Below the pieces are notes generated by a model. It ran no database searches. It was not told the origin of the DNA and saw only the letters and a list, made by a program, of their open reading frames with translations. Of a stretch of 43,112 bases of DNA, positions 29,452 through 40,300 are shown piece by piece (position 1 is the first letter of the stretch; each line of letters opens with the position of its first letter). The DNA is taken from positions 1 to 43,112 of IMG/VR virus record IMGVR_UViG_3300045256_000816; one strand, written 5' to 3'. Source of the stretch: a virus. Made by a program: the position numbers and the translations under genes.

Positions 29452-29787
29452 ATGTTCGTGTTCGACCCCAACCCCCAGTTCACCTGGCCCGTGACGGCGC
29501 GGATGCCGGCCAACGGCGGCTTCGTGGAGCACGCCTTCCAGGCCCGCTTCCGCCTGCTGCCCGAGGACAGGCGCGAGGAGCTGAGCCGCGCGGGCGGTGA
29601 CCTCGCCCTCCTGCAGGAGGCGGTCGTCGAGCTCGTCGAGGTGGAGGTGGACGGGCGGCCCTTCGGCCGCACGGCCGAGGAGGTCGCTGCGGTCCTGAGG
29701 CTGATGCCGTACCGCACGGCGCTCGCCGAGGCCTACGTCGCCGCCGTGTTCGGCATGTCGCCCGGTGCGGCCGCAAGGGGAAACTGA
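29452..29787 (+). CDS. Tail assembly chaperone, short form (gpG-like)
   Basis: A 111-aa protein (VFDPNPQFTWPVTARMPANG, then EHAFQARFRLLPEDRREELS) with the charged helix and C-terminal helix (LAEAYVAAVFGMSPGA) of tail assembly chaperones. GAAGGGAC lies upstream. It ends at GGA AAC TGA, and this end contains the heptamer G GGA AAC that lets a fraction of ribosomes slip into the -1 frame. It coats the tape measure protein during tail assembly together with the long form. Confidence 0.85.
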   Translation: MFVFDPNPQFTWPVTARMPANGGFVEHAFQARFRLLPEDRREELSRAGGDLALLQEAVVELVEVEVDGRPFGRTAEEVAAVLRLMPYRTALAEAYVAAVFGMSPGAAARGN

Positions 29788-30146
29788 AGGAGGCCGCGCG
29801 CGCCATCGCCTCGGGGCGGGCGCGCCCGGCCGCCTCGGCGATCGACGAGCAGGCGCGCGGCCTCGGCCTGCCGCCGGCGGTCTCCGCGGCCATCCTGAAG
29901 CACACCCAGAAGGCGAAAGCGCCCGTGCGGGTGTGGGCCGAGAATTGGCCCGCGCTCCGGCTCTTCCTGGCCATGGCGACGCAGTGGCGGCGCGCCGGCC
30001 TCGCCGGGATGCCGACCGGGCTGGACTACGCCGCGATGCCTGCCGTCGCGCGCATCCTCGGCTACCGGCCGACGGAGGAGCTGTTCGCGCGGCTCCGGGT
30101 GCTCGAGGCGGAATGGCTCTCGGCATCCGCGGAGAAGGGGCGGTGA
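29452..30146 (+). CDS. Tail assembly chaperone, -1 frameshift long form (gpGT-like)
   Basis: A programmed -1 frameshift joins the short chaperone to a second frame. Slippery heptamer GGGAAAC at 29778-29784 is in phase as G GGA AAC, directly before the zero-frame TGA (29785-29787). After slipping, translation continues with codon CTG at 29784-29786 to the stop at 30144-30146, giving about 231 aa. The added part (LKEAARAIASGRARPAASAI, AAILKHTQKAKAPVRVWAEN, GLDYAAMPAVARILGYRP) has no start codon of its own near the junction. A GGGCGCGCCC palindrome at 29818-29827 may stimulate pausing. This is the lambda G/GT arrangement (lambda uses GGGAAAG). Confidence 0.85.
29778..29784 (+). other. Slippery heptamer for programmed -1 frameshift
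   Basis: GGGAAAC, phased X XXY YYZ as G GGA AAC relative to the chaperone frame, immediately followed by the stop codon TGA. Directly comparable to the lambda GGGAAAG site in G-T. Confidence 0.85.
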
Positions 30147-30150
30147 CCCC

Positions 30151-32694
30151 GTGAGCGGCAGCATGCGCCTGCAGGTGGTCATCACCGGCGAAGCCGGGAA
30201 CCTGAAGGCGGAGATACAGTCCGCCAGCGGGGAGCTGGACAAGCTCGGCCGCGCCGGCGAGGGCGCAGGCCGCGGCGTCGGCGGCGGCTTGGGCGTCATA
30301 GAGGCGGCCTCGCGGCGGCTGATGCCGCTGCTGGGCGCCGCCGGCCTCGCCGGCGCCGTCATGGGCGTCGCCCGGGCCGGCGACGCCATGACGGCCAGCC
30401 TGGGGCGACTGCAGGCCGCGACGGGCAGCATCCAGGCTGCTGCCGACAGCTACAACCAGCTGTATCGCCTTTCGCTCCAAACGGGCGTGGCCGTCGGCGA
30501 CGCGGCCAACGCCTTCGCCCGCTTCCAGATCTCGGCCCGCGAGATAGGCGCGACGCGGGACCAGGTGCTGCAGCTCGTCCGGACGCTGCAGCAGGCCGGA
30601 GCCGTCGGCGGGGCGTCAGCCCAGGAGACGGCGGCCGCCACGCAGCAGCTGGCCCAAGGCCTCGCCAGCGGCAAGCTGCAGGGCGACGAGCTCCGCTCGG
30701 TGCTGGAGAACATGCCGACGCTCGCCGAGGCGCTGGCGCGCGAGCTCGGCGTGGGCATCGGCGAGCTCCGCAAGATGGGCGAGGAGGGGAAGCTCACCGC
30801 CGAGGTGGTCTTCCCCGCGCTGCTGCGGGCCGGGGAGCGGATCAACCGGGAGTTCCAGCAGCTCCCGGTAACGATGGCGCGGGGCTTCGCCCAGCTCGGC
30901 GTCGCGACCACGCAGTTCGTCGCGGATCTCGACCGTGCGGTCGGGCTCTCCCAGCGCATCGCCCAGGCGGCTCAGCAGGCCGCGAACGCCCTCGATCGCG
31001 TCCGGCAGGGGCAGTTCGGCACGCCGCAGGAGCGGGCGACGATCGCCTACGACGACGCGCGCGGTCGCGTCGTCGAGTTGGAGCGCCAGGCTGCGGCCGC
31101 GCGTGTGGCATTGGAGCCGGGCGGGCCCGACCGGGCCTCACCGAACCTCGTGGGCCCGGCTCGGCAGGCCGCCCAGCGCAACCTCGCGAGCCTCGAGCGG
31201 CAACTGGGCGAGGCGCGCCAGGCGCTCGAGCGCGCCGCCCAGCAGCGTGGTGCGCTCGAGGCCGGTCAGCCCGACGAACGGGGAGCCGGCGTCGCCGGTC
31301 AGGAGACAGGGCTCCGCAATGCCCGCCGGAGCGCGCAAACCGAGTACGACGGCCTCCGCGGCATCATCGACCGGCCTGGTCAACTCAGGGGCGAGGCAGC
31401 GGAGCGCCGCCGAACCGTCGAGCGCGCCCGCGATCTTGGCCTGATCAGCCCCGAGCAGGCGACGCGAGATCTCGGGGCCATCGACAGACGCCTTGCGGAC
31501 GATCTTAAGAAGCTCGAGGAGCGCGGGCCCCGGGACGAGCGCGACAAGCGCCTGCGGGAGCAGCTGCAGCTGCTCGACGCGAACGCCCGCTCCGAGCGCG
31601 AGGTCGCGCGCGCCACGCTCGAGGGCGGCGAGGCCGTGCGTGAGGCCGAGGCGCGGCAGAAGGCCCTGCAAGAGGCGATCCGGCTCTTCCCGGAGGGCGG
31701 CGCGCGGTACGACGCCGCCCTTAGGCAGCTGACGGAGCGGCACATCGAGCTGGCCCGCGCCCAGACCGAGGGCCGGGCCGCGGCGATCGAGTTCCAGGAC
31801 GCGCAGGAGAACGCCACTCTTTCCCTGCAACGCGACCTGATCGGCTCGTCCGCCGTCGAGCGCGCCCGGCGTACCGCCGAGCTGCGTCGATCCCAGGAGC
31901 TGGTGCGCAACGGCATCGACCCGTCCAGCGACCGCGGGCGCGGGCTGATCGCGGCCGCGGCGGACCGCGCCGAGAGGACGCTCGAGGTCCAGCGCGCGGA
32001 GGCCAGCTTCAACGAGCTCGGCCGCATCGGGGAGCAGATGTTCGACCGGATCGGCGAGGCCGCGACGCGCATGGCCCTCGACGGCAAGAACGCCTTCCAG
32101 AACCTGAAGAACCTCGGGAACGCAGTCGCGAGCGAGCTCTATCAGGCCTTCCTGCGCCTTGCGTTGCTGAACCCGCTCAAGAACATGGTTAGCGGCACCA
32201 ACCTCCCGACGCTGGGCGACGTGGCCGGGCGCATCGCCGGCTGGTTCGGCGGTGGCGGGAGCAGCTCGTCATTCATCGACCCGACCTACGGCGGGCTGAC
32301 CTACCACACCGGGGGCATCGCCGGCGTCGAGGGCCGGATGCGGGCGGTGCCCCTCGGGGTCTTCGCCGACGCGCCCCGCTTCCACACCGGCGGCTTCATC
32401 GGCCCTGACGAGGTGCCGGCGATCCTGCAGCGCGGCGAGGGCGTCTTCACGGCCGAGCAGATGCGCGCCCTGGGTCCCGCCGGCGGCGTGTCCGTGGGCG
32501 ACATGCACTTCCACTTCCAGGGCGGCGACATGGGGCGGCCCGAGGACCGCCAGGCCATGGCCGAGGCCGTCCGCGCCGTGGTGCGGGAGGAGATCGGCGC
32601 CGCCGCCCCCGGCATCGTCCGCGCCGCCACCGCCGACACCGTAGCGCAGGCCAATCGCGGCGGCTCCGTCGCACGCTCGCTCGGGAGGCGCTGA
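30151..32694 (+). CDS. Tape measure protein
   Basis: An 847-aa tail length ruler. The N-terminal tape-measure domain (about 1-250) contains LGRLQAATGSIQAAADSYNQ, QISAREIGATRDQVLQLVRT, LQGDELRSVLENMPTLAEAL and KMGEEGKLTAEVVFPALLRA. There is a hydrophobic stretch near 57-79 (MPLLGAAGLAGAVMGVAR) and a long Arg/Glu-rich coiled coil (about 260-600). The C-terminus YHTGGIAGVEGRM then FHTGGFIGPDEVPAILQRGE and GVFTAEQMRALG is typical. By the usual rule of about 0.15 nm per residue it predicts a tail of roughly 125 nm. GTG start 4 nt after the long chaperone stop. Confidence 0.95.
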   Translation: MSGSMRLQVVITGEAGNLKAEIQSASGELDKLGRAGEGAGRGVGGGLGVIEAASRRLMPLLGAAGLAGAVMGVARAGDAMTASLGRLQAATGSIQAAADSYNQLYRLSLQTGVAVGDAANAFARFQISAREIGATRDQVLQLVRTLQQAGAVGGASAQETAAATQQLAQGLASGKLQGDELRSVLENMPTLAEALARELGVGIGELRKMGEEGKLTAEVVFPALLRAGERINREFQQLPVTMARGFAQLGVATTQFVADLDRAVGLSQRIAQAAQQAANALDRVRQGQFGTPQERATIAYDDARGRVVELERQAAAARVALEPGGPDRASPNLVGPARQAAQRNLASLERQLGEARQALERAAQQRGALEAGQPDERGAGVAGQETGLRNARRSAQTEYDGLRGIIDRPGQLRGEAAERRRTVERARDLGLISPEQATRDLGAIDRRLADDLKKLEERGPRDERDKRLREQLQLLDANARSEREVARATLEGGEAVREAEARQKALQEAIRLFPEGGARYDAALRQLTERHIELARAQTEGRAAAIEFQDAQENATLSLQRDLIGSSAVERARRTAELRRSQELVRNGIDPSSDRGRGLIAAAADRAERTLEVQRAEASFNELGRIGEQMFDRIGEAATRMALDGKNAFQNLKNLGNAVASELYQAFLRLALLNPLKNMVSGTNLPTLGDVAGRIAGWFGGGGSSSSFIDPTYGGLTYHTGGIAGVEGRMRAVPLGVFADAPRFHTGGFIGPDEVPAILQRGEGVFTAEQMRALGPAGGVSVGDMHFHFQGGDMGRPEDRQAMAEAVRAVVREEIGAAAPGIVRAATADTVAQANRGGSVARSLGRR

Positions 32695-32697
32695 CCG

Positions 32698-33342
32698 ATG
32701 AGCCTCGCCCTCTGGCCCGCCGCCATCCTGCCGTCGTCCTACTCGCTGGTCGTCGCCGCCAACACCCAGTCCGGCGGCCGCTCGCCCTTCGACGGCTCCG
32801 AGCAGACGCTCGAGCTGCCGGGCGCGAAGTGGGTCGCGCGCCTCGTCTTCGAGGGCCTCGACCGCGACGAGCACCGCCACCTCCAGGCCTGGGTGAACGG
32901 CCAGCGCGGCCGCGCCGGGCGCTTCCGTTGGGGACCGCCATCCCAGCCGCTGCGCGGAACGGCCGCGGCGGCAGCCGTGTCACCGCGGATCCGCGGCGCC
33001 GGCCAGTCGGGCGCCATCCTCGCGACCCAGGGTTGGCAGGCCAACGTCGGCACGGTCTTCGCGCCGGGCGACTTCCTCTCCTTCGAGGTGTCCGGCCGCG
33101 CCTGGCTCCACCAGGTGTCGGCCCGCTCCGACGGCCTCGTGGACTTCGCGGGCTCGAACGCCTCCGGCTGGTGCGACTTCACGGTCTCCCCGCCGCTCCG
33201 CCGGCCGCCCGCCGACAACGCCGCCCTCAACATCGCCGCCCCGGTCGGGACCTTCCGCCTGTCCGCGGATCGCAACCCCTTCGAGTTCGAAACGGGGATG
33301 TTCGGGGCGATCATCCTCGAGATCGAGGAGGCCATCCCATGA
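32698..33342 (+). CDS. Distal tail/minor tail protein
   Basis: A 214-aa protein directly after the tape measure, where distal tail proteins lie. Features: LWPAAILPSSYSLVVAANTQ, KWVARLVFEGLDRDEHRHLQ, RFRWGPPSQPLRGTAAAAAV and GSNASGWCDFTVSPPLRRPP, with the terminal FRLSADRNPFEFETGMFGAI. The mixed beta pattern resembles the phage distal tail proteins of B3-like phages. Exact family name uncertain. Confidence 0.75.
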   Translation: MSLALWPAAILPSSYSLVVAANTQSGGRSPFDGSEQTLELPGAKWVARLVFEGLDRDEHRHLQAWVNGQRGRAGRFRWGPPSQPLRGTAAAAAVSPRIRGAGQSGAILATQGWQANVGTVFAPGDFLSFEVSGRAWLHQVSARSDGLVDFAGSNASGWCDFTVSPPLRRPPADNAALNIAAPVGTFRLSADRNPFEFETGMFGAIILEIEEAIP

Positions 33343-33920
33343 GCCGCAACCTCACGACGGCGGCCGCCAGCGCCGTCCAGCAGGAGACGGTCGCGCGCAC
33401 AGTGGCCGTCGAGCTCGACTTCGCCTCGGGCTTCGTCCGCGTGAACGGATCGACGGCCAGCGTCTTCATCGGCGGGGTCGAGTACCTGGGCGTCGGGGCG
33501 CTCGGCGGGATCTCCGAGGTCGAGGAGAGCGCGGAGCTGCGGGCCTACGGCCTGACGCTGACCCTGGCCGGGATCCCCCGCGACAGCGTCGCGCTGGCGA
33601 TGACGCAGAACTACCAGAACCGCCGCGCCACGGTGTGGGAGGTGGTGCTGGACCGCGCGACGCTCCTGCCGGTGGCGGACCCGGTGGTCGTGTTCCGCGG
33701 CCGCATGGACACCATGACGCCGGAGCTCGGCGAGGAGGCGAAGGTCACCGTCCGCCTGGAGAACCGGCTGGCCGACTGGGAGCGGCCGAGGATCCGCCGC
33801 TACACCGACGAGGACCAGCAGCTCCGCTTCCCCGGCGACAAGGGCTTCGAGTTCGTCTCGGCCACGGCCGAGCGCGAGATCGTCTGGCCGGCGGCGAGCT
33901 TCTTCCAGAGGCGGCGATGA
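33339..33920 (+). CDS. Tail hub-like protein (DUF2163-like)
   Basis: A 193-aa beta-rich protein that overlaps the previous stop. TVAVELDFASGFVRVNGSTA, VFIGGVEYLGVGALGGISEV and ELRAYGLTLTLAGIPRDSVA lead to YQNRRATVWEVVLDRATLLP and VVFRGRMDTMTPELGEEAKV. The pattern matches the DUF2163/gp14-like hub family that in gene transfer agents and siphophages forms the ring below the distal tail protein. Confidence 0.75.
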   Translation: MSRNLTTAAASAVQQETVARTVAVELDFASGFVRVNGSTASVFIGGVEYLGVGALGGISEVEESAELRAYGLTLTLAGIPRDSVALAMTQNYQNRRATVWEVVLDRATLLPVADPVVVFRGRMDTMTPELGEEAKVTVRLENRLADWERPRIRRYTDEDQQLRFPGDKGFEFVSATAEREIVWPAASFFQRRR

Positions 33921-34345
33921 GGGCGCCCGGCCAGCGGCCGCGCCTGCCGGACTGGACGGAGCGCCTGGCCGGGCTTGTCGAGGAGCGGCGCCAGGCGCCC
34001 TTCGCCTGGGGCTCGCAGGACTGCTGCCTGTTCGCGGCCGACGCGGTCGTCGCGGTCACGGGCGACGACCCAGCCGCGGCCTGGCGCGGCAAGTACCGGA
34101 CGGAGGCGGGCGCCGAGCGGCTGCTAGGCGCGCTGGGGCTTGAGGGCACGGTGGCGCAGGCCCTCGCCGACTTCGGGCTTCAGGAGTGCCCGCCGGCCTT
34201 CGCCCAGCGTGGCGATCTGGCGATCGTCGCCTCCGGCAACCTCCCGACCGTGGGCGTGGTGCTGGGGGATGCGGTGGCTGCGCCGGGGCCAGACGGGCTG
34301 GCCTTCGTGCCGCTAACCGATGCCACCCGCGCGTGGGGGGTGTAG
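33917..34345 (+). CDS. NlpC/P60-like tail protein (DUF6950 type)
   Basis: A 142-aa protein with the WGSQDCCLFAADAVVAVTG segment (Cys36/Cys37) like the Cys-containing helix of NlpC/P60 tail hydrolases and of the DUF6950 family at the tail tip. The strand where the catalytic His normally precedes VGIYLG reads LPTVGVVLGD, so the His is replaced by Thr; a structural rather than hydrolytic role is possible. It sits just before the J-like gene, the usual position for tail-tip peptidoglycan hydrolases. Confidence 0.75.
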   Translation: MRAPGQRPRLPDWTERLAGLVEERRQAPFAWGSQDCCLFAADAVVAVTGDDPAAAWRGKYRTEAGAERLLGALGLEGTVAQALADFGLQECPPAFAQRGDLAIVASGNLPTVGVVLGDAVAAPGPDGLAFVPLTDATRAWGV

Positions 34346-34348
34346 CGC

Positions 34349-37300
34349 GTGCCGCAGCTGATCCCGCTCGTTATCGGCGCTGTTGCGACGATCGGCGCCG
34401 GCTCGCTCCTGGGCACCGGTGTCATCTTCAGCATCGGGACGTTCGCGGTCACCGGCACGATGCTCGCTGGCTTCATCGGCGCCGTGGTCTCCACGATCGC
34501 GTCGGTCGCCCTCTCCGCGATGATGGGGAGCGGCCAGAAGGCCCCACAGGTCGAAGCCCAGGACCGCAAGCAGACGATCCGCGGCTCGATCGAGGCCCGC
34601 CGGGTGGTCTACGGCGAGGCGCGCGTCGGAGGCGTCATCGTCTACGCCGCCTCCGCCGGTCCCGACCGCGAGCGCCTGCACCTCGTCGTCGTGCTGGCGG
34701 GCCACCCCTGCCAGAGCATCGAGAGCGTCTTCATCGGGGACACGGCAATCCCTGCCGCCTCCCTCGGCGAGGACGGCGCCATCACGGACAGCGCTCACCC
34801 GCTCCACGGCAAAGTCCGGATCTGGCGCTACCTCGGAAATCAGACCACCGCCGACGCCCGCCTGAAGGAGGTCTTCCCGACCGACGCCACGCCCCCGGGT
34901 GGCACGCCTTCCGACGCCTCGGTCCTCGATCTGCCTAGCATGTCCGACCAGCAGCTGCTGTCCCGGGCCCAGACCGGTGGCTTCAAGCCCGGCACACCGC
35001 TCGAGGACCGCACGCCCTACTACGGCGCCTGGACCGACGCCCACGTGCTGCGCGGCTGCGCCTACGTCCACGTCGAGCTGACGTACGACCGGGACAAGTT
35101 CCCCAACGGCCTCCAAAACATCTCCGCCGTTGTCCGCGGCAAGAACGACATCTGGGACCCGCGCAACAACACCACGGGCTTCACGGACAACTGGGCGCTC
35201 TGCGTCCTCGACTACCTCCGCTCGGACTTCGGCCTCGCCTGCGCCTCCGACGAGCTCGACCTCCCGTTCTTCACGGCGGCCGCCAACCAGGCGGACGAGG
35301 CCGTGCCGCTCGACGGCTCGGGCGCCGCGACCGAGCCCCGCTGGCGCCTTCACGGCTCCTTCGACCTCGACCGGACGCCCCTCGACATCGTCGAGGGCAT
35401 GGTCGCCGCCGGCGCCGGCGACCTGGTCTACGTCCAGGGGAAGTACCGCCTGTACGGCGGCGCCTACCGCGCTCCGACAGCATCCATCGGGCCCTCCGAC
35501 TTCGCGGGCACCGTGAAGGTCACCACCAAGCCGCCCCGCAGGGAGCTCTTCAACGCGGTTCGAGGGACCTTCATAGACCCTGCGAGGAGCTATCAGGCCG
35601 CCGAGTTCCCGCCGGTCTTCAATCCGTCCTTCGACGCCGAGGACGGCGAGCGGATCTGGCGCGACCTGCAGCTGCCATTCGTGCGCTCGGTCGTCCAGGC
35701 GCAGCGCGTGGCGCGGGTCGCGCTGCTGACCGGGCGCGACGCGCTCTCCTTCACGGCGCCGATGAAGTACTCGGCGATCCGCTTCGCCGTGAAGCAGACG
35801 GTCTCAGTCACCCACCCCGACTTCGGCTGGAGCGCCAAGCCCTTCAGCATCGAGAGCTGGAAGTTCGCACCCGCCACCGGCGAGGTCGAGGTCACCTTCC
35901 GCGAGCACAACGCCTTCAATTACGCCTGGATCTGGGAGAACGCGGCGGTCCCGGCCTCCATCCCGGACACGGCGCTCATCGACCCGCTGGCGATCCCGGC
36001 CGCCACTGGCGTCTCCCTCACCTCAACCACCCAGATCCAGCCGGACGGCACCGCGGTGCCCGCGCTAGCCGTGGAGTGGACCGCGGCGCCCCATCCCTTC
36101 GTCACGGCGCACGAGGTGCAGTGGCGCCCGTCCGGCGGGCAGTGGACGGCCGTCGAGGTGCCCGTCCCCGCGACGCGGCTGGTCGTGCCGATCGCCGCCG
36201 GCGGCGTGGTGCACGAGGCCCGGGTGCGACCCGTTGGCGGGCTCGCCCGAGGGCCCTGGACCGACATCGTCAGCGCCACGGCCGCGCCCGACACCACTGC
36301 GCCAGGAATGCCCTCGGGCCTCACGGCCACGGGCGTGCTGCGCGGCGTGTCGCTCAACTGGACCCCGCCTACCGACCTCGACCTGGCGCGCTCCGAGGTC
36401 CAAGAGGCAGCGGCTTCGACCGGCCCCTGGACCAAGATCGGCGAGGCCGACGGCTCGGTCTTCCTTCGGTCAGGGATGCCGGCCGGCGGCAGTGCCTGGT
36501 TCCGCGTCCGCGCCGTGGACCGTTCCGGCAACGCCGGCCCCTTCACCGCGGCCGTCCAGGGCACGGCGGCGCTGGCTCAGTCGGTCGACATAGCCGATCA
36601 GGCGGTGACGCTGCCCAAGTTCGGCGGGGGTCTGGAGCCGATAACCATCGTCTCCTCCGGCCCTCTTCCCACGACCAAGTTGACCGAGACAATCAGCTTC
36701 GGCGGGAAGCTCTACCGCTGGAACGGCGCGGCCTACACGGCCGCGGTCCCAGCGGTGGACGTCGCGGGTACTCTCTCTGACGCCCAGATCGCCGACCTCA
36801 ACGCGGCGAAGCTGACCGGCACGATGGACGTCGCCCGGATCGCGGACGGCGCGCTGACCGACGCGAAGCTCCGGGGCGGCGTCTCGGGCAACCAGATCTG
36901 GAACTCCACGCTCGACCGCGCCGTGACGGGCTGGACCTTCGGGGGCTCGGTCACGGCCACCTCGAGCGGGTCCACGCGCGGGACGATCTCCTCCCTCGGC
37001 GGCGCCGCCGACAACTGGCGCCTCTCCGGCTACGGCTCGGGCTTCATGCACCGGGCGTCCCTGGGGGCGTTCGACTTCATGGACGCCTACTGGCAGCTCG
37101 ACGACCGCGTCGCGGTGGTCGGCGGTGCCCGCTACGAGGCGCACGCCCTGCTGCTGCCGCGCAACGCCCCGGCCTATATCAACATCGCCTGGTATGACGC
37201 GGCCGGGACCTACCTCTCCGAGGTCGCCGGCAACAGCGTCGCGGCCTCCGCGGCGACCGACGGCCGGACGGAGGACCGCTACACGCGCTCCGGCGTGATC

Positions 37301-40300
37301 GCCACGGCCCCGGCGACGGCGCGGACGGCCCTGGTCTACGTCCGCAGCGCCGGGGCCGGCTCCGCCCGCACCAACCCCTCCGTCGTCTTCACGAAGGCCT
37401 ACTTCGGCGAGGCCCGTCCGAACCAGACCGACCTTTCGGTCTGGACCCCCGGCGCCTTCTCGACGTCGAGCCCCGAGACCTTCGGCCCCGGCTCCATCGT
37501 CAACGACCTGCTCGGGACGGTGGACGCGGCGAAGATCAACGGCGAGCTCGCCAACGCCACGATCGCGGCCTCCAGGCTCTCGACGGCCGTCACCGCAAGC
37601 CAGATCGCCTCGGTGAACGCGGCCGTCGTCTCGGGCCTCCTGGAGAACGCGAACCTCGCGGCCGCGCGCATCGACGGGCTGATCACCTCCGACCAGATCG
37701 CCGGCATCACGGCCGCGAAGCTCACCACCCAGATCACGGCGACCAACATCGCCAACGACGCGATCACGACGCCCAAGATCGCCGCCGGCGCCGTGGTGGC
37801 CGCGAGCGTCTCGGCAGGCGCCATCACCGCCTCGAAGCTCACCCTCACCACCGGGAACCTGAACCCGGACCCGCAGTTCGAGGATGGGGCGTGGTGGTCG
37901 CCCGACGCGAACGGCTGGTTCTTCGAGAGCGCGGGCGGCGGCAACTACCCGCAGATCATCGGGGTGCGGCGGTCCGCGACGATCCTCGCGTCCACGGGCT
38001 TCGGCGCGGCCCGCCGCCACATCTGGACGCCCACGCAGCACCCCGCCTGCACGGTCACCCCGGGCCAGACCCTCCGCCTGCGCGCCGAGTGCCGGAACGA
38101 CAGCAATCAGAACCTCCACGTGTGGCTCGGCTTCACGGACGCGGCCGGCGCGGCGATCAGCGCGGTCGAGGTTTCGTGGGCCCCGGGCGAAGGGGTCGGC
38201 GACGGCACGGTCAAGGCCGTCCGGGCGACCGCGCCCGCCGGGGCCGTCTACTGGCGCATCGCCATCTACAACTTCGGCGGGACGGCCTTCTCGGGCGGCG
38301 GGACGATCTCCGACGTCACCGTCCAGCTCGCCGCAGACGCATCGCTCATCGTTGACGGCGCGATCACCGCCGCCAAGATCGACACCGACGCGGTGACGGC
38401 CGGCAAGATCCAGGCCGGCGCCATCACCACGGGCAAGATCGCCGCCGGCGCGGTGACGGCCTCGAAGATGACGCTCGTGGACGGCACGAACCTCGTGCCC
38501 GACCCGGGCATGGAGGACGACGCCGCCTGGAGCCCCTTCGAGCTGGACGGCCCGATGCCCAAGGGCTGGGTGACGACGGGCGTCGGCCAGGAGGAGTTCG
38601 GCAGCGTCCGCTACTACCAGGCGGCGGGGTCGGGCCGCATCTTCGTCTACTCCAGGCGCTTCCAGGTCCAGCCCGGCCGGCGCCTCCGCGCCCAGCTCCC
38701 CGTCTGGACCTCCGCGAACCTCAACACCCGCCTGATCTTCGATTGGCTTCGCGCCGACGGGGCGTGGATCTCCAACACCATCACCTGCGACAGCACGGCG
38801 ATCGGCTGGCGGACCACCGCGACGGCCGAGATCCTGGTGCCCGCAGGCGCCGTCTACGCCGTGGTCGTCCTCGCGAAGGAGACGGGCTCCGCCACCGTGG
38901 CCTTCGGCCGCCCGCTCGTCACCCTGATGGCGAACGCCGAGCTGATCGTGGACGGCTCGATCAGCGCCAACGAGCTCGCGGCGAACAGCGTCACCGCCGA
39001 CAAGATCGTCGCCGGCGCGGTCACCGCCGCGAAGCTCTCCGTCGGCAACGCCTCCAACATCTCGTGGAACGGCGGCTTCGAGAACGGCACCACGGACGGC
39101 TGGCAGAACGGCGCCGACGACGGCGGCTCGGCCCTGCCGGGCTGCACCTTCGGCATCGTCGCGACCTCGAGCCCCTACGGCATGGAGCGGGGGATGCGGA
39201 CCGCCGAGCTCCGCCGGCCGTGGGCCGCCTGGTCGGGGAACATGGCCGCCTACGCGATTTGGGCGCCGGAGGGCGAATGGGACCGCGTGATGGCGGTTGA
39301 GCCCGGCCAGCGCGTGCAGGCGAGCGTCTACGCGCAGACCCACCGCTGCCGAGGGCAGCTCTTCATCGACTTCTACAACGCCTCCGGCACCCCCGTCGCG
39401 GGCCACTTCACGAGCGCGCAAGGGCCCTTCGCGCCGTCCCAGTTCAAGAGCCTGGCGGACGCCCAGCGCTGGTCGATCTTCGCCACCGCGCCGGCGGGCG
39501 CGGCCTTCGCGCGGGCCTACGTCCGGATGATCGCGGACACGTCGCCCACCACCGACCCCTACCTGTTCTTCACGGGCTTCATGTTCGGCCGGGCGCTGCC
39601 GAACCAGACGGAGGCCGACCCCTACGCGCCGGGCGGCGTGTCGTCGATCTCGGGCGGCGTCATCAAGACGCGCACCATCGCGGCCGACCGCATCGTGGCG
39701 AACGCCATCACCGCCAACGAGCTGAACGCCACCGACATCTTCTCGACCAACGCGACGATCGGGAACCTGATCGTGAACCGCGTGATCACGGCGCCGACGG
39801 TGATCGCGGGCGACTTCCTCGCCAACGGCTCCATCACGGCGCCGAGGCTCGCGGCCGACGCCGTCACCGCGTCGAAGATCCTGATCGTGCCGGGTAACAT
39901 CAACCCGGACCCGAGCTTCCGGGACCTCTCGTTCTGGAGCTTCGATCCGAGCGGCTGGTATCCCGAGGATGCCTCCGGGTCCAACTATCCCGCAGCCATG
40001 GGCCTCGCGCGCACGGCCACCATCTGGTCGGGCGCCGCCATCGGCACCGCCCGGCGCCATGTCTGGATGCCCTACATGGACCCGTCGTTGGTCCTGGCCG
40101 ACGGGCAGGTGCTCCGGCTCAAGGCCAAGGGCCGGAACGACAGCAACCAGGTGCTCTACGCGGAGATCAAGCTCTACACCGCCGGCGGAGCCGAGATGGC
40201 GTCGCTGGTCCTCTCCTGGGCGCCCGGCGAGGGCGGGGCGGGCGGGACGGTGAAGTCCGGCCAGATCACCGTGCCGGGCGGCGCGGCCTACTGGCGGGGC

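Noticed and set aside
29925-30146. Independent 73-aa gene after the short tail chaperone
   Set aside because: The frame is open back to the GGGAAAC slippery site with no start codon near it, and is better explained as the C-terminal part of a -1 frameshift product.
27955-30480. 841-codon open frame on the minus strand across the tail tube and chaperone genes
   Set aside because: Antisense to several well-supported genes, low-complexity translation, no ribosome site; G+C artefact.
36470-40060. 1196-codon open frame on the minus strand opposite the J-like gene
   Set aside because: It is a shadow created by high G+C and third-position bias of the plus-strand gene. Composition is Arg/Gly/Ala/Asp-rich without domains, and the plus strand carries clear protein motifs.
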